Assembly (NCBI RefSeq): GCF_008728515.1
Contig: NC_044981.1
Span: forward strand, 6,828,895 to 6,892,894
Length of the DNA stretch: 64,000 bases
Source: Papio anubis
Taxonomy: Eukaryota > Chordata > Mammalia > Primates > Cercopithecidae
Reading direction: 5' to 3'
This document shows positions 1 to 10,494 of the stretch, piece by piece. How positions within the stretch are numbered: position 1 is the first letter of the stretch; each line of letters starts with the position of its first letter. The notes below the pieces were generated by a model. It searched no databases. It was not told where the DNA came from and was given only the letters and a program-made list of their open reading frames with translations. A program made the translations under genes and the position numbers.

Positions 1-1609
1 CTTCATCCACGTCCCTACAAAGGACATGAACTCATCCTTTTTTATGGCTGCATAGTATTCCATGGTGTATATGTGCCACATTTTCTTAATCCAGGCTACC
101 ATTGATGGACATTTGGGTTGGTTCCAAGTCTTTGCTATTGTGAATAGTATCGCAATAAACATACATGTGCATGTGTCTTTATAGCAGCATGATTTATAAT
201 CCTTTGGGTATATACCCAGGAATGGGATGGCTGGGTCAAATGGTATTTCTAGTTCTAGATCCTTGAGGAATCACCACACTGTCTTCCACAATGGTTGAAC
301 TAGTTTACACTCCCACCAACAGTGTAAAAGCATTCCTAGTTCTCCACATCCTCTTCAGCACCTATTTTTTCCTGACTTTTTAATGATCGCCATTCTAACT
401 GGTGTGAGATGGTATCTCATTGTGGTTTTGATTTGCATTTCTCTGATGGCCAGTGATGATGAGCATTTTTTCATGTGTCTGTTGACTGTATAAATGTCTT
501 CTTTTGAGAAGTGTCTGTTCATATCCTTTGCCCACTTTTTGATGGAGTTGTTAGATTTTTTTCTTGTAAATTTGTTTGAGTTCTCTGTAGATTCTGGATA
601 TTAGCCCTTTGTCAGATGGGTAGATTGCAAAAATTGTCTCCCATCCTGTAGGTTGCCTGTTCACTCTGATGGTAGTTTCTTTTGCTGTGCAGAAGCTCTT
701 TAGTTTAATTAGATATCATTTGTCTATTTTGGCTTTTGTTGCTATTGCTTTTGGTGTTTTAGACATGAAGTCCTTGTCCATGCCTATGTCCTGAATGGTA
801 CTGCCTATGTTTTCTTCTAGGGTTTTTATGGTTTTAGGTCTAACATTTAAGTCTTTAATCCATCTTGAATTAATTTTTGTATAAGGTATAAGGAAGGGAT
901 CCAGTTTCAGCTTTCTACATATGGCTAGCCAGTTTTCCCAGCACTATTTATTAAATAGGGAATCCTTTCCCCATTTCTTGTTTTGGTCAGGTTTGTCAAA
1001 GATCGGATGGTTGTAGATGTCTGGTGTTATTTCTGAGGCCTCTGTTCTATTCCATTGTTCTATATCTCTGGTTTGGTACCAGTAGCATGCTGTTTTGGTT
1101 ACTGTAGCCTTGTAGTACAGTTTGAAGTCAGGTAGCATGATCCCTCCAGCTTTGTTCTTTTTGTTTAGTATTGTCTTGGCAATGTGGGCTCTTTTTTGCT
1201 TCCATATGAACTTTAAAGTAGTTTTTTTCCAATGCTGTGAAGAAAGTCATTGGTAGCTTGATGGAGATGGCATTGAAATTATCAATTACCTTGGGCAGTA
1301 TGGTCATTTTCACAATATTGATTCTTCCTATCCATGAGCATGGAATGTTCTTCCATTTGTTTCTGTCCTCTTTTATTTCATTGAGCAGTGGTTTGTAGTT
1401 CTCCTTGAAGAAGTCCTTCACATCCCTTGTCAGCTGGATTCCTGGGTATTTTGTTCTCTTTTTATCTATTGTGAATGGGAATTCACTCGTGATTTGGCTC
1501 TCTGCTTATCTGTTATTGGTGTATAAGAATGCTTGTGATTTTTGCACATTGATTTTGTATCCTGAGACTTTGCTGAAGTTGCTTATCAACTTAAGGAGAT
1601 TTGGGGCTG
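1..1609 (-). mobile_element. L1 (L1PA-type) ORF2 3' part, 5'-truncated
   Basis: The plus strand is the antisense of the 3' half of L1 ORF2, and the element runs off the left edge of the window. On the minus strand, broken reading frames at 1421-1128 and 1138-944 translate to the C-terminal part of ORF2p after the reverse transcriptase core, around the 'ENYKPLL' and 'LPDFKLYYKATVTKTA' stretches. Homology stops near 1609 in mid-ORF2, as in a 5'-truncated copy. Frameshifts make it non-functional. Similarity to young primate L1 is high, so I place it in the primate-specific L1PA group without naming a subfamily. Confidence 0.93.
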
Positions 1610-2235
1610 GACCTCATCTCTACTTTTAAAAAAATAATAATTAATTAATGTAAAAAATAAGCAGGGAAGAATACCACTTACATGAATTCAGTAAGCACTA
1701 TGTGAGCATCTATTCCACGTTGAGTGCACACAAGCAAGCCAAGCCATGCATTGAGAAAACAGGACTAGTAATCTGATTCAGGTTTGGCTCACACGCTGCC
1801 AAACATCTCAATGAAAACAAAAGAAGGTACACTCAATTATGTAACTATCTCCCTCCCAAAGTTGGGAATCCTGAAGACAGAATACATGCTCCAAATAACT
1901 GATTTGCTTCTGTGCTAATTTCCAGGTTTTCATCATTTTTGCCTGTGGCCAAAAATATGTTTGCAAATAATCAATAAAAATGCGTTGAAGGTAGCAGGCA
2001 CACTCTGTGTTAAATATAACCATGACCCCAGGTACCTTCGGAAGATGCTGAGCTCCTTGGAGCCCTGCCCCTTCAGTCTGAGAGAATGGACCACATGCAG
2101 ACCAGGCTTTCTTCAGGGAGGGAGAAAAATGCAAGAGACTGAGAAGGTAGGCTCCGAGGGTGATTCCATAAGTCAACAGTCAAGTTAAAAATGAATCTAG
2201 TTCTCTTTAAGTTCCAGTTCACAAAAGAGCGTACG
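1610..2235. other. Unclassified sequence
   Basis: The stretch begins with a short A/T-rich segment (1618-1655) that could be a decayed Alu or L1 tail. The rest has no repeat or coding signature I recognise. The minus-strand frame across 2176-1808 has no known motif and is probably chance. Confidence 0.5.
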
Positions 2236-2366
2236 GCAGTGTGTTGTAGTGGGAACAGCTAGACAGAAGTGAGTTGTAATCTTAACTCCACCATGTAATT
2301 AATTATACGATCTTGGGTAAGGGCAAGTTTCTGAACCTTGTAGTCTCAGACTTCAAATGGGGAAAA
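2236..2366 (+). mobile_element. MIR SINE, 5' and middle part
   Basis: The sequence follows the MIR pattern: a 'GTAGTGGGAACAGC' start, then the 'CTCCACCATGTAATTA' and 'CTTGGGTAAGGGCAAG' regions. It stops where the Tigger2 element begins, so the transposon probably inserted into it. Ancient and non-functional. Confidence 0.65.
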
Positions 2367-2368
2367 TA

Positions 2369-2865
2369 TAGCTGACCCTTGAACAACACAGGTTTAAACT
2401 GTGTGGGTCCACTTACGTGCAAATTTTTTTGCAATAAAAGTTATCCCGAGTGTGCCTGCCTCTCCTGCCTCCCCTTCCACCTCCTCCACCTTTTCCACCT
2501 CTGCCACCCGAGACCAACCCCTCGTCTCCCTCCTCCCCCGCAGACTACTCAACATCGTGAAGACAAGGGTGAAGGCCTTGATGATGATCCATTTCCACTT
2601 AAAGAATAGTAAATATATGTTTTCTGCCTTATACTTTTCTTAATAATGTTTTGATTTCTGTAGCTTACTTCATTGGAATAATATAGTATATAATACTGAT
2701 AACATGCAAAATAGGTGTTAATCATTTATGTCATCAGTCAGACTTCAATCAGCAGCAGGCAATCAGTAGTTAAATCTGGAAAGAGTCAAAACAGATATTC
2801 ACATTATTTGCCTTGCAGGGGTGGGGTCAATGCCCCTGACTCTCATGTTGTTCAAGGGTCAACTG
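2369..2865 (+). mobile_element. Tigger2-type DNA transposon, internally deleted
   Basis: The left end has the terminal inverted repeat GCTGACCCTTGAACAACAC and the right end its complement (TTGTTCAAGGGTCAACTG). A TA flanks the left end at 2367-2368, and another follows the duplicated right end at 3195-3196. The middle matches the 3' part of a Tigger transposase gene, ending in an acidic 'DDDPFPLKE' tail before a stop at 2609. Most of the transposase is missing, so this is a dead, non-autonomous copy of the TcMar-Tigger class. Confidence 0.85.
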
Positions 2866-2867
2866 CA

Positions 2868-3029
2868 TTTTTCTTTTGTTGAAACAGGCTCTCCCTACGT
2901 TGCCCAGGCTGGAGTGCAGTGGTATGATCATGGCTCACTGCAGCCTCAACTTGGACTCAAGCCATCCTCCCACCTCTGCCTCCTGAGGAGCTGGGCCCAC
3001 AGGTGTGTGAAACCATTCCCAGCTAATTG

Positions 3030-3072
<43 letters not shown>

Positions 3073-3185
3073 CAAAGTCTTGCTATGTTGTCCAGGCTAG
3101 TCTAGAACTCCTGGGCTCAAGCAATCCTCCTGCCTTGGCCTCCCAAAATACTGAGATTACAGGCATGAGCCACTGCACCTGGCCT
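2868..3185 (-). mobile_element. AluJ-type element at the end of Tigger2
   Basis: Both Alu monomers are present in antisense, ending near CACTGCACCTGGCC. The middle A-rich linker has been replaced by a TG microsatellite. It is flanked by an 11-bp TSD (GGTCAACTGCA at 2857-2867 and GGTCAACTGTA at 3186-3196) that duplicates the Tigger2 terminal repeat, so the Alu is younger than the Tigger2. Confidence 0.92.
3030..3069. repeat. (TG)n microsatellite inside AluJ
   Basis: About 20 uninterrupted TG units occupy the place of the A-rich linker between the two monomers of the antisense Alu. It is likely to be length-polymorphic. Confidence 0.97.
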
Positions 3186-3196
3186 GGTCAACTGTA

Positions 3197-3290
3197 ATTA
3201 TAAAAGAATGATAGATTCTTTTATAATATATATATAGAACATATATATAAAATAATAATATAATGTAGAATTATAAAAGAATTATTATTT
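3197..3290. repeat. AT-rich inverted repeat
   Basis: ATTATAAAAGAAT (3197-3209) is followed after 5 bases by its perfect complement (3215-3227), giving a 13-bp-stem hairpin. A third copy of the motif lies near 3270-3283. The DNA between is TA-rich. Origin unknown. Confidence 0.8.
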
Positions 3291-3439
3291 CATAGGGAGA
3301 GTTCTCAATGTGGGGGACTAGGGAAGGTAGCCTGCACTTCCTGCCTCCCCACCTCTTCACAGAAGTCCTGCTGGGGGTGGCGGGGCAGATTGCAATTGAC
3401 ATGACCTCTGTACTTTTAACACCCCCCTCCCACAAGTAA

Positions 3440-3550
3440 TTATAATTTACAACAGAGGATCATTATCACGGTAACTTTGGGAGGATCTAATGTGGAAAGA
3501 TGTTGAATGCATCTGGCAGAGCACCTAATAAGCAATCAATATTATTCACA
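3440..3550 (+). mobile_element. MIR SINE, 3' part
   Basis: The 'GGAGGATCTAATGTGGAAAGATG...GCAGAGCACCTAATAAGCAATCAATATTATT' pattern, read here in pieces, matches the MIR 3' half. Diverged, with fuzzy borders. Confidence 0.65.
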
Positions 3551-4084
3551 TTAGCTTCTTTCAGGCCTCTAAACAAAGTGCTTCTGAGTGAAGTCTCTTC
3601 TGGTCAGGGTCTATCATTCTTTTTGTACATCTTCAAATCTCTCCCTTCCAAGCCCTTTGGCCTTCGTCATGCATGTATTTGCTCCCAAGTTATATTTCTT
3701 GAGCATCTCGTATGATGAGTTGGGTGGGCCGTGGCGGCCTCCTGTTGGCTGTTGAAACTGTGGAAACTAGACAAGGAGCAGATTTACTTCTCAAGGGCCA
3801 AGCATGTGGGCATGGCCCATCCCCTGGCCACCCTTAGCTGAGTAGCCTGAGGGTTGCTCTGGCCACAGGTCTCGGGGCATTCCTCCATGTGGAACGAGGA
3901 CCGCCCCGGGAGCTTGTCTACTCACTCTGTTGTAGCTATAACTGATATTTCCATTGTATTTGGTGTGGCTTGGAAATAAACCGAACTGAAAGTAACTCGG
4001 GCAGAGCCTGAGAGATCATTCTTGCCTACCTTTGAATCCAGAACTGAGCTTAGACCCCAAGGGGAGTAGACACATTAAAAACCT
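3551..4084. other. Unclassified sequence
   Basis: No repeat or coding feature was recognised. The region 3719-3990 is moderately GC-rich and contains one AATAAA (about 3975), but it has no long frame and no splice context that I can defend. Confidence 0.45.
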
Positions 4085-4188
4085 GAGGAGGCAACTTAGC
4101 ATAATGGTAACAAGCATAAACATAAATATTAGCATGGGTTTAAATACTGGCTGCGTACTTTGAGAGGCCACGGCAGGAGTGCAGTGAT

Positions 4189-4461
4189 CACCTCAGTCTG
4201 TCACCCAGGCTGGAGTGCAGTGGTGTGATCTTGGCTCACTGCAACCTTTGCCTCATGGGCCCATCAATCCTCCCACCTCAGTCTCCTACGTAGCTGGGAC
4301 TACAGGTATACCCCACCACATCTGGCTAATTTTTGTATTTTCTGTAGAAACGAGGTCTCGCCACGTTGCCCAAGCTGGTCTCAGACTCCAGGGCTCAAGT
4401 GATCGTCCCGCCTCAGCCTCCCAAAGTGCTGGGATGACAGGTGTGAGCCACCACATCTGGC
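4189..4461 (-). mobile_element. Alu in MIR
   Basis: Antisense Alu from TCTGTCACCCAGGCTGG to CCACCACATCTGGC. The preceding 30 bases (about 4157-4188) look like a scrambled piece of sense and antisense Alu, so the 3' end is rearranged and the poly(T) is missing. Confidence 0.88.
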
Positions 4462-4514
4462 TTGGGAGCTTAACCTTTCTGGGTCAAGGTTTCCTCATCT
4501 ATAAAATAAAAATA

Positions 4515-4828
4515 ACTGGGCGAAGTGGCTCACACCTATCATCCCAGCACTTTGGGAGGCTGAGGTAGGTGGATCGTGAGGTCAGCAGATTGAGACCATC
4601 CTGGCTAATACAATGAAACCCCATCTCTACTAAAAATACAAAAAATTATCTGGATGTGGTGGCATGCACCTATAGTCCCAGCTATTCAGGAGGCTGAGGC
4701 AGGAGAATCAACTTGAACCCAGGAGGTGGAGGTTGCAGTGAGCCGAGATCACGCCATTGCACTCCAGCCTGGGCAACAGAGCGAGACTCCGTCTCGAAAA
4801 TAAAGAAAGAAATAAAAAATTTTTAAAA
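4515..4828 (+). mobile_element. AluS-type element
   Basis: Full-length sense Alu from CTGGGCGAAGTGGCTCAC to an A-rich tail ending in TTTTTAAAAA. It interrupts the MIR at its AAAATAACT segment and forms an inverted pair with the Alu ending 53 bp upstream. Confidence 0.95.
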
Positions 4829-4947
4829 AGCTCACAGGGTTTTGTGAAGGGTAACTGAGGTGAAGCACACAGCACAAGGCTTAGCATATAGTAATTGCTC
4901 AATAAATAATAATGAGTGCTATCAGAAGAATAAGACTCAGGCTTTGT

Positions 4948-5135
4948 GCTTACAGTAATAATGCTAACATTTATTGGGCATTTGTTATGTGAAAGATACT
5001 GTGTTAAAGCTCTATTTATATATATACACACAAAAATTGTTTGAGGTATTATCTTCTTTTTGAAGATGAAAAAAACCCAAAGCTAGGAGAGGTCAAGTAG
5101 CCTGCATAAGGCTGCAGACAGAGTAGTGAGCAGAC
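4948..5135 (-). mobile_element. MIR SINE
   Basis: Antisense MIR: 'CTAACATTTATTGGGCATTTGTTATGTG' in diverged form, then 'GATGAAAAAAACCCAAAG', then 'GAGGTCAAGTAGCCTGCATAAGGC'. It lies directly beside the plus-strand MIR. Confidence 0.8.
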
Positions 5136-5490
5136 CAGCTATTCTAAAACACTGGAAACCACTATTCCATATCCACCGAGGCAAGGTGTTTCATCCTTAC
5201 TACCAAATGAGTATATAATGGTAATGCCCACTTGACTTCCCTTGCCAAGGGTCAAATATGATGGATAAGGAAGGCTCAGTCTCTCTAACGAGGTGTACAC
5301 ATGCAAGACGAAGCCATTATTACAGATGTGAACTCTGCTTAAATAACCCACAGTCTCGCAGGGGAAGACAGACAAGTACACAGATAACTATGGCCCAGTG
5401 TAGAAGATGATCCACCATAACAGCAGTACCCACGGAGTTTAAAAAAGAATACACTTGCTTTTATTTTAGTTAGCCTTGGTATAAGAGGCT
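5136..5490. other. Unclassified sequence
   Basis: Nothing recognised. The 80-residue minus-strand frame (5381-5139) shows no motif. Confidence 0.45.
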
Positions 5491-5809
5491 TTTTTTTTTT
5501 TTTTTTTTTTTTTTGAGACAGGGTCTCATTCTATCACCAAGGTTGGAGTGCAGTGGCGTGATCATGGCTCACTGCAGCCTCAGCCTCCTGGGTTTAGGTG
5601 ATCCTCCCCTTCCAACCTCCTGTGTAGCTGGGGCCACAAGTGTGGACCACCACGCCTGGCTAGTTTTTTGGGTTTTTTTGGGAGGAGGAGGGGTAGAGTA
5701 GGGGTCTCACCATGTTGCCCAGGCTGGTCTGAACTCCTGGGCTCAAGCAATTACCTGCCTTGGCCTCTCAGAGTAATGGGATTACAGGTGTGAGCCATTG
5801 GGCCCAGTG
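5491..5809 (-). mobile_element. Alu element
   Basis: Antisense Alu with a long poly(T) (about 5490-5514), then GAGACAGGGTCTCATTC, ending near GGGCCCAGTGG. The flanking repeats TAAGAGGCTT and TGAGAGGCTT support a TSD. Confidence 0.95.
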
Positions 5810-5889
5810 GTATGAGAGGCTTTAGGAGAAACAGCCATAATGTCCACATATAGTTTATTTCCTTTGTATTTGTTCTGAATTTTTTACAA

Positions 5890-6265
5890 CTGTAGCAATA
5901 GTTGACAAATAAAAAATGCATACATTCAAGGTATACAACGTGATGCTATGCTATATGCATTCATTGCAAAATGATTACACAATCAAGCTAATTAACACAT
6001 TTATTATCTCACATAATTATTTTGTAGTGAAAACTCTTAAGATCTACTGTCTTGGCAAATTTCAAGTAGACAATACAGCATTATTGACTATAGTCATCAT
6101 GCTGTATATTAGATCTCCAAGACTTATTCATCTTATAACTGAAAGTTTGTTCTTTGACCAACATGTCCCCATTTCCCACTTCCCAGCCTCTGGAAACCAC
6201 CCTTCTACTCTGCGTCTGTGAGTCTGACTTTTTTAGATTCTACATACAAGTGAGATCATGCAGTA
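5890..6265 (-). mobile_element. Old L1 (L1M-type) 3' segment
   Basis: The plus strand is antisense to an older L1 3' region: the 'TCAAGCTAATTAACACATTTAT', 'AAATTTCAAGTAGACAATAC' and 'AAGTGAGATCATGCAGTA' blocks, in order. The antisense match ends abruptly at 6265, where the sequence switches to L1 sense orientation. Confidence 0.85.
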
Positions 6266-6565
6266 AGAAACCACCAGAAGACCCTGAATAGCCAAAGCAA
6301 TCCTGAACAAAGCTAGAGACACCATACTTTTTTATTTCAAACTATATCACAAAACAACAGTAATCAAAACAGTATAGTAGTGGCATAAAAACAGGCGTGA
6401 CACATAGACCAATGAAACAGTAAAGAGCCCAGAAATAAACCCAAGCATTTGCAGTCAACATCCACAATGGGGAAAAGATAGTCTCTTAATAAATAGTTCT
6501 GGGAAAACAGGATATTCATAAACAAATGAATGAACTTGAACCCTTATAATGAAACTGACCCAATA
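6266..6565 (+). mobile_element. Old L1, inverted ORF2 segment
   Basis: Sense ORF2 sequence: 'ATAGCCAAAGCAATCCTGAAC', then 'ATAGACCAATGAAACAG', then 'AATAGTTCTGGGAAAACAGG'. It abuts the minus-strand L1 3' segment with no gap. The arrangement (inverted 5' piece plus 3' piece) is that of twin priming. The frame is destroyed by indels. Confidence 0.85.
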
Positions 6566-6689
6566 GTCCCATAGATAGTTCTTTTTGATAAACATAGAAA
6601 TTGACCCTTCTGGCCTTAAAGCTTGAAATTTATATTTGAAATTTTAAAAAATATAAACATTTATTTTTTTTAAATCTAAGTTTCTTCTT

Positions 6690-7022
6690 CAGGAAACTAC
6701 CTTCAGCCTTGTCAAAAAAAAAGTATGGAAGGACTGAAACTCACCAGATCACGGAATCCAGACAATGACACTTCTCATTCATCAGGATTACTCCCTTGCT
6801 TCTCCTTAGTTCCTGTTTTCTTACATGTTGTTACATTTCTTCCCTGCTATAAAAAAACCCCTAATTTTAGTCAGTCAGGAAGACGGATTTGAGGCTGAGC
6901 TCCCATCTCATCAGCTTCAGCACCCAATTAAAGTCTTCCTCCTTGGCAGTACTTGTTGGCTCAGTCATTGGCTTTCTGTGCTGCAGGCAGCAGGACCTAG
7001 ACCAAACCCTTGATGTTTCAGT
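6690..7022 (+). mobile_element. ERV1-type LTR (MER4/MER57-like)
   Basis: LTR-like order of signals: a TATAAAA-type box (CTATAAAAAAACCCC, about 6849), an AATTAAAG polyadenylation-like signal (about 6926), then the U5-like block 'GTTGGCTCAGTCATTGGCTTTCTGTGC...GCAGCAGGACC' in pieces. I recognise this as a class I ERV LTR but cannot fix the subfamily or the exact 5' end. No internal retroviral sequence follows. Confidence 0.65.
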
Positions 7023-8218
7023 AAAAATACCATACACACAAACTAACTACGATTTATTCAGACAATTGTACATCTTGAATAAGTTGCCATTTACCTAAGG
7101 AACAGCTGGAAATCAACAGAATTCTCTTTTTCTAGGCCCCTCCTGCTCCTGACAGGAAGGGATGGGGGCAGCCTTATGAACAGCAGGCAGGACACAGACA
7201 GGACCTGGGACATACCATACCATACAGGGTCAGAACAAGGACAGTCCTCAAAGACCAAGTGGTCCAACCCCGAACCTCACCCCATCAGCAGCAGAACGGG
7301 TCAGTGATTCCTCAGCCTCTTCTGGAATATTCTCAGGGGACTTGTGAGCTGTTACCCACCTTCTCCTTCCATGAAGCTGCAGTCCCTACCCTGCGGCTTC
7401 TGACCATTTAACCTCTGGTGGAAATCTCCTTAAGGGTGGCCTTAGGAGAGTGTTCATGGATTAGGTTCTTGTACTAGCATTTAGGAATGTACAACTAAGA
7501 ATGGAATTCTGTTCCTTGGTAATGGATCCTAACAGTATGTGTTATGTGCAAATGCCCCTTTCTGTGTAGCCATGGTGTTTTCCTGGTTTGCTGCACATGG
7601 GTCCATCTATACTTGTCTTGGTCAGTCTGTCACTGTCCCTAGCCCTCCTACACTCCCAGCTGGGTCCATGGACCCTTCCCTGCCTACCCTTAGCATCCAG
7701 GATCAGAGGAGACAGGACCAGCTGCAGGCAAGAGGGATTTATGGACCATCAGCTCACCCCTCTGGCACTTGGCATCCTCTCTGTCAAATCTCATCCAATT
7801 CTATTATTTCACCTGACTGTGGTCTTGTGTCTGCTCCAGACCCCACACCCCTACCCTACATTTCAGTTCTGGAAAATGAAATCTCATCTCATTCCCCTCA
7901 TCTGAAGATTTCTGGAAATAGGCTTCGTATCCCAGTCCTTCCAAACTTCCCCTTGGCAGGGGCTCTACTTTGCTTTCACAAGGGTATGGGGCATGCCACT
8001 CAGAGCCTGCGCACCCACCACCCCTGCTGAACAAAGCCCCACACAGCCAGAGACACCTGCTCTTCACCATCTCACCTTGCCACCTTGATCTCAGCTCACT
8101 GACCAGAGAGCAGACACTACCCAAAAGTAGCCACCTAAAGACCAGCCTAGGAGAAAATGGCGACCCCACCCCCATCCCCATCCTCAAACCACATCTTTAC
8201 ACTTAAGAGTTTTAAATG
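7023..8218. other. Unclassified 1.2-kb stretch
   Basis: No repeat family recognised. A 163-codon frame (7539-8030) begins at GTG rather than ATG, has no domain or motif, and overlaps other frames. I do not call it a gene. Pyrimidine-rich at 7620-7860. Confidence 0.45.
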
Positions 8219-8546
8219 CGATCAGGTGCAGTGGCTCAGGCCTGTAATCCCAGCACTTTTGGAGGCTGAGGTGGGAGGATCACTTGCAGCCAGAAGTTCA
8301 AGATCAACCTGGGCAACACAGCAAGACCCTGTCTCTACAAAACAATTCTAAAAATTAGCCAGGCATGTTGGGAGGCACCTTTAACCCTAAGGTTGGGAAG
8401 CTGAGGTAGGAGGATCGCTTGAGCCCAGGAGTTTGAGGCTGCAGTGAGCCACAATTGCACCACTGCACTCCAGCCTGGGTGACAGAGTGAGACCCTGTCT
8501 CAAAACAAACAAACAAACAAACAAGCAAATAAATAAATAAATAAAT
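8219..8546 (+). mobile_element. AluJ-type element
   Basis: Sense Alu, diverged (GATCAGGTGCAGTGGCTCAG start). The tail has become (CAAA)n then (AAAT)n at 8503-8545. Confidence 0.93.
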
Positions 8547-8566
8547 GCAAATAGAATCAAAAGATA

Positions 8567-8865
8567 GGCCTGGCATGGTGGCTCACACTTGTAATCCCTG
8601 CACTTTGGGAGGCCGGGGCAGGTAGATCACTTGAGGTCAGGAGTTTAAGACCAGCCTGGCCAACATGGTGAAACCCCAACTCTACTAAAAATACAAAAAT
8701 TAGCCAGGCGTGGTGGCGTGAGCCTGTAATCCCAGCTACTCGGGAAGCTGAGGTAGGAGAACCACTTGAACCGGAGAGACGGAGGTCGCAGTGAGCAGAG
8801 ATCTTGCCACTGTACTCCAGCCTGGGTGGCAGAGCGAGACTCCATCTCAAAAAAAAAAGTAAAGA
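8567..8865 (+). mobile_element. AluS-type element
   Basis: Full-length sense Alu from GGCCTGGCATGGTGGC to a poly(A) tail at 8849-8865. It is flanked by AAAAGATA on both sides, a short TSD. It lies directly downstream of the AluJ in the same orientation. Confidence 0.95.
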
Positions 8866-9329
8866 GAAAAGATAGTTGAATGGCAGACAGAAGTGGTGAC
8901 AATGCAAACAATGGCAGCATGCAGCAGCCATGAGGCAGAAGGAGGAAGCGAGTGGGAAGCAGCAGGGGAGCGGGAGCAAAGGTGGAGGGAACTGGCCTAC
9001 CGTAATCAGGGGAAATGAGGGGAAGGGGCAGGCCCAGCTTTGCCCACTGCCAAGGGAGAACGACTGGTTGTGAGTATAGCACTAGAACAAACTTCTGTGA
9101 GGTTCCCTATCTCCCTTCCTGGTCACCCTCCACCCAGCCCCCATCCCTGTGGCAACCTGCCTTGCCTTCTGCTCTGCACTACCTGAAACAGCTGAACTAA
9201 TAGCCAGGATTCACTCCAGGACCAGAGTCCATCCTTGAGGCATGACCCAGCCATCCCACCCTGCTGTGTCCACTGAGCATGGCAACCTGTGGCCTTCCCC
9301 AACTCCCGGAAACAGCCCCGGCCTCCCAG
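8866..9329. other. Unclassified sequence
   Basis: Moderately GC-rich. I see nothing specific: no repeat signature and no convincing frame. Confidence 0.45.
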
Positions 9330-9475
9330 CCGGAAGACCTGAGCTCTGCAGCTGTCCCGTCCTCTTCGGGCACATTGTGCAATTTTCTCTGTGGTTAATT
9401 TCCTCATCTGTAAGCTGAAAGTGATGGTACCTACTCCACATACCCACAGGGAGGCTGGGAGGATCAGCTGAGGTG
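9330..9475 (+). mobile_element. MIR SINE
   Basis: Sense MIR middle and 3' part: 'GAAGACCTGAGCTCTGCAGC', 'TTTCCTCATCTGTAAGCTG' and 'GATGGTACCTACTCCACA'. Both ends are decayed. Confidence 0.7.
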
Positions 9476-10003
9476 ATGGGAGGGTGCACTGTTAGGAAGA
9501 CCAGAGACCGGCGGTTCCAGGCAAGTGGGAGGTAGTATTAATACGTTTGTGATAAATCACTATCTACCTGTCAATGCATCAAGCTCCACACATGTCCGTC
9601 CCTCGACTGTCCTTCACCTCTGCCCTCTCAGGGCTCCTGCCCTGCGCCCCATCCTTATGTTTAAGCTCCTTTGCTCCACAGGGCAAACTCCCAAACCTTG
9701 TTCTCACTGAATCCCTCTTCTTCACTTTTGTAGAAGCTGAACTTTTCCAGCAAATCCAGTTTCCTTGGGATCATCGCCATCACCCAGAGAGCCAGCAGCA
9801 TCTTCCACCACCCACAGGTTGCACAGGTAAACAAGGAGGGGTGGGGTCAAACCTCAAGGATTTGTCCCTTGAGTCCATCACATTGTCACCTTTCCCCTCT
9901 TTTAAACTGTCACACCCTGGACTTCCTCAATCACAGGCACCTTGGTCAACTGCACATGCTGGCTCCAACTGACTTCATTTTTCTTCAGGGAGTTTGAAGG
10001 AGT
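9476..10003. other. Unclassified sequence
   Basis: No repeat or gene signal recognised. The 132-residue frame at 9574-9972 has no motif. Confidence 0.45.
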
Positions 10004-10193
10004 ATGGTTCTCAAATGGAGGTCCCTGGACCAGCATCAGCATACCCTGGGAACTTGTTAGAGATGCAAATTATCTGGTCCCACCCCAGACCTCTGAGTCT
10101 GAAATTCTGGGGTGGAGCCCAGAGCCAACTCTCTGGGTTTAACAAGCCCTTAAGGTGGCTCCGATGCACACTGAAGCTTGGGAACCACAGTCC
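10004..10193 (+). mobile_element. MER5A (hAT-Charlie MITE)
   Basis: Near-complete MER5A: 'GGTTCTCAAATGGAGGTCCC', 'GGGAACTTGTTAGAGATGC', 'GTTTAACAAGCCCTTAAGG', and the 3' inverted-repeat end 'GCTTGGGAACCACAG'. Non-autonomous DNA transposon. Confidence 0.92.
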
Positions 10194-10494
10194 TAGGTTT
10201 TAACTTTGTCATCTCCCAACTGCACAAAGTCCACCCCTGTGCTTCTTGGGCTCCCACCCTGGCTCAGTTGGAGACATCCCTTTCAGGCAACTAGGATCTG
10301 ATCCACGTCAGCCTTAAGAAGCCCAAATACAAGCTGACTCCAGCCACTGATGTCTCCCTCCGCTGTCCCTGGACTGAGTTCCCATAATAGCAACCCTAGA
10401 TGCCCTCCTTCCTCCCTGAGCTCTCATTCCTCCTCACCCTCCCTTTCAAAGATAGTAAAGTCCTCTCACGTCCTGGTGAAGACTGCTGGGGTGC
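10194..10494. other. Unclassified sequence
   Basis: Nothing recognised. Pyrimidine-rich at 10340-10450. Confidence 0.4.

Larger units (their letters stand above)
4085..4920 (+). mobile_element. MIR SINE split by two Alus
   Basis: Three collinear MIR pieces remain. 4085-4160 is the 5' part ('TTAGCATAATGGTAAC'), 4463-4514 the middle ('TTTCCTCATCTATAAAAT') and 4829-4920 the 3' part ('GCTCAATAAATAATAATGAG'). Together they form an almost complete MIR interrupted by a minus-strand and a plus-strand Alu. Confidence 0.85.

Noticed and set aside
944..1421. L1 ORF2 reading frames as a possible functional protein
   Set aside because: They are frameshifted fragments of the C-terminal part only. Endonuclease and the reverse-transcriptase core are missing, so no activity is possible.
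7539..8030. 163-codon frame in the 7-8 kb stretch
   Set aside because: It begins at GTG, overlaps two other frames of similar quality and has no motif. Consistent with chance in GC-rich DNA.
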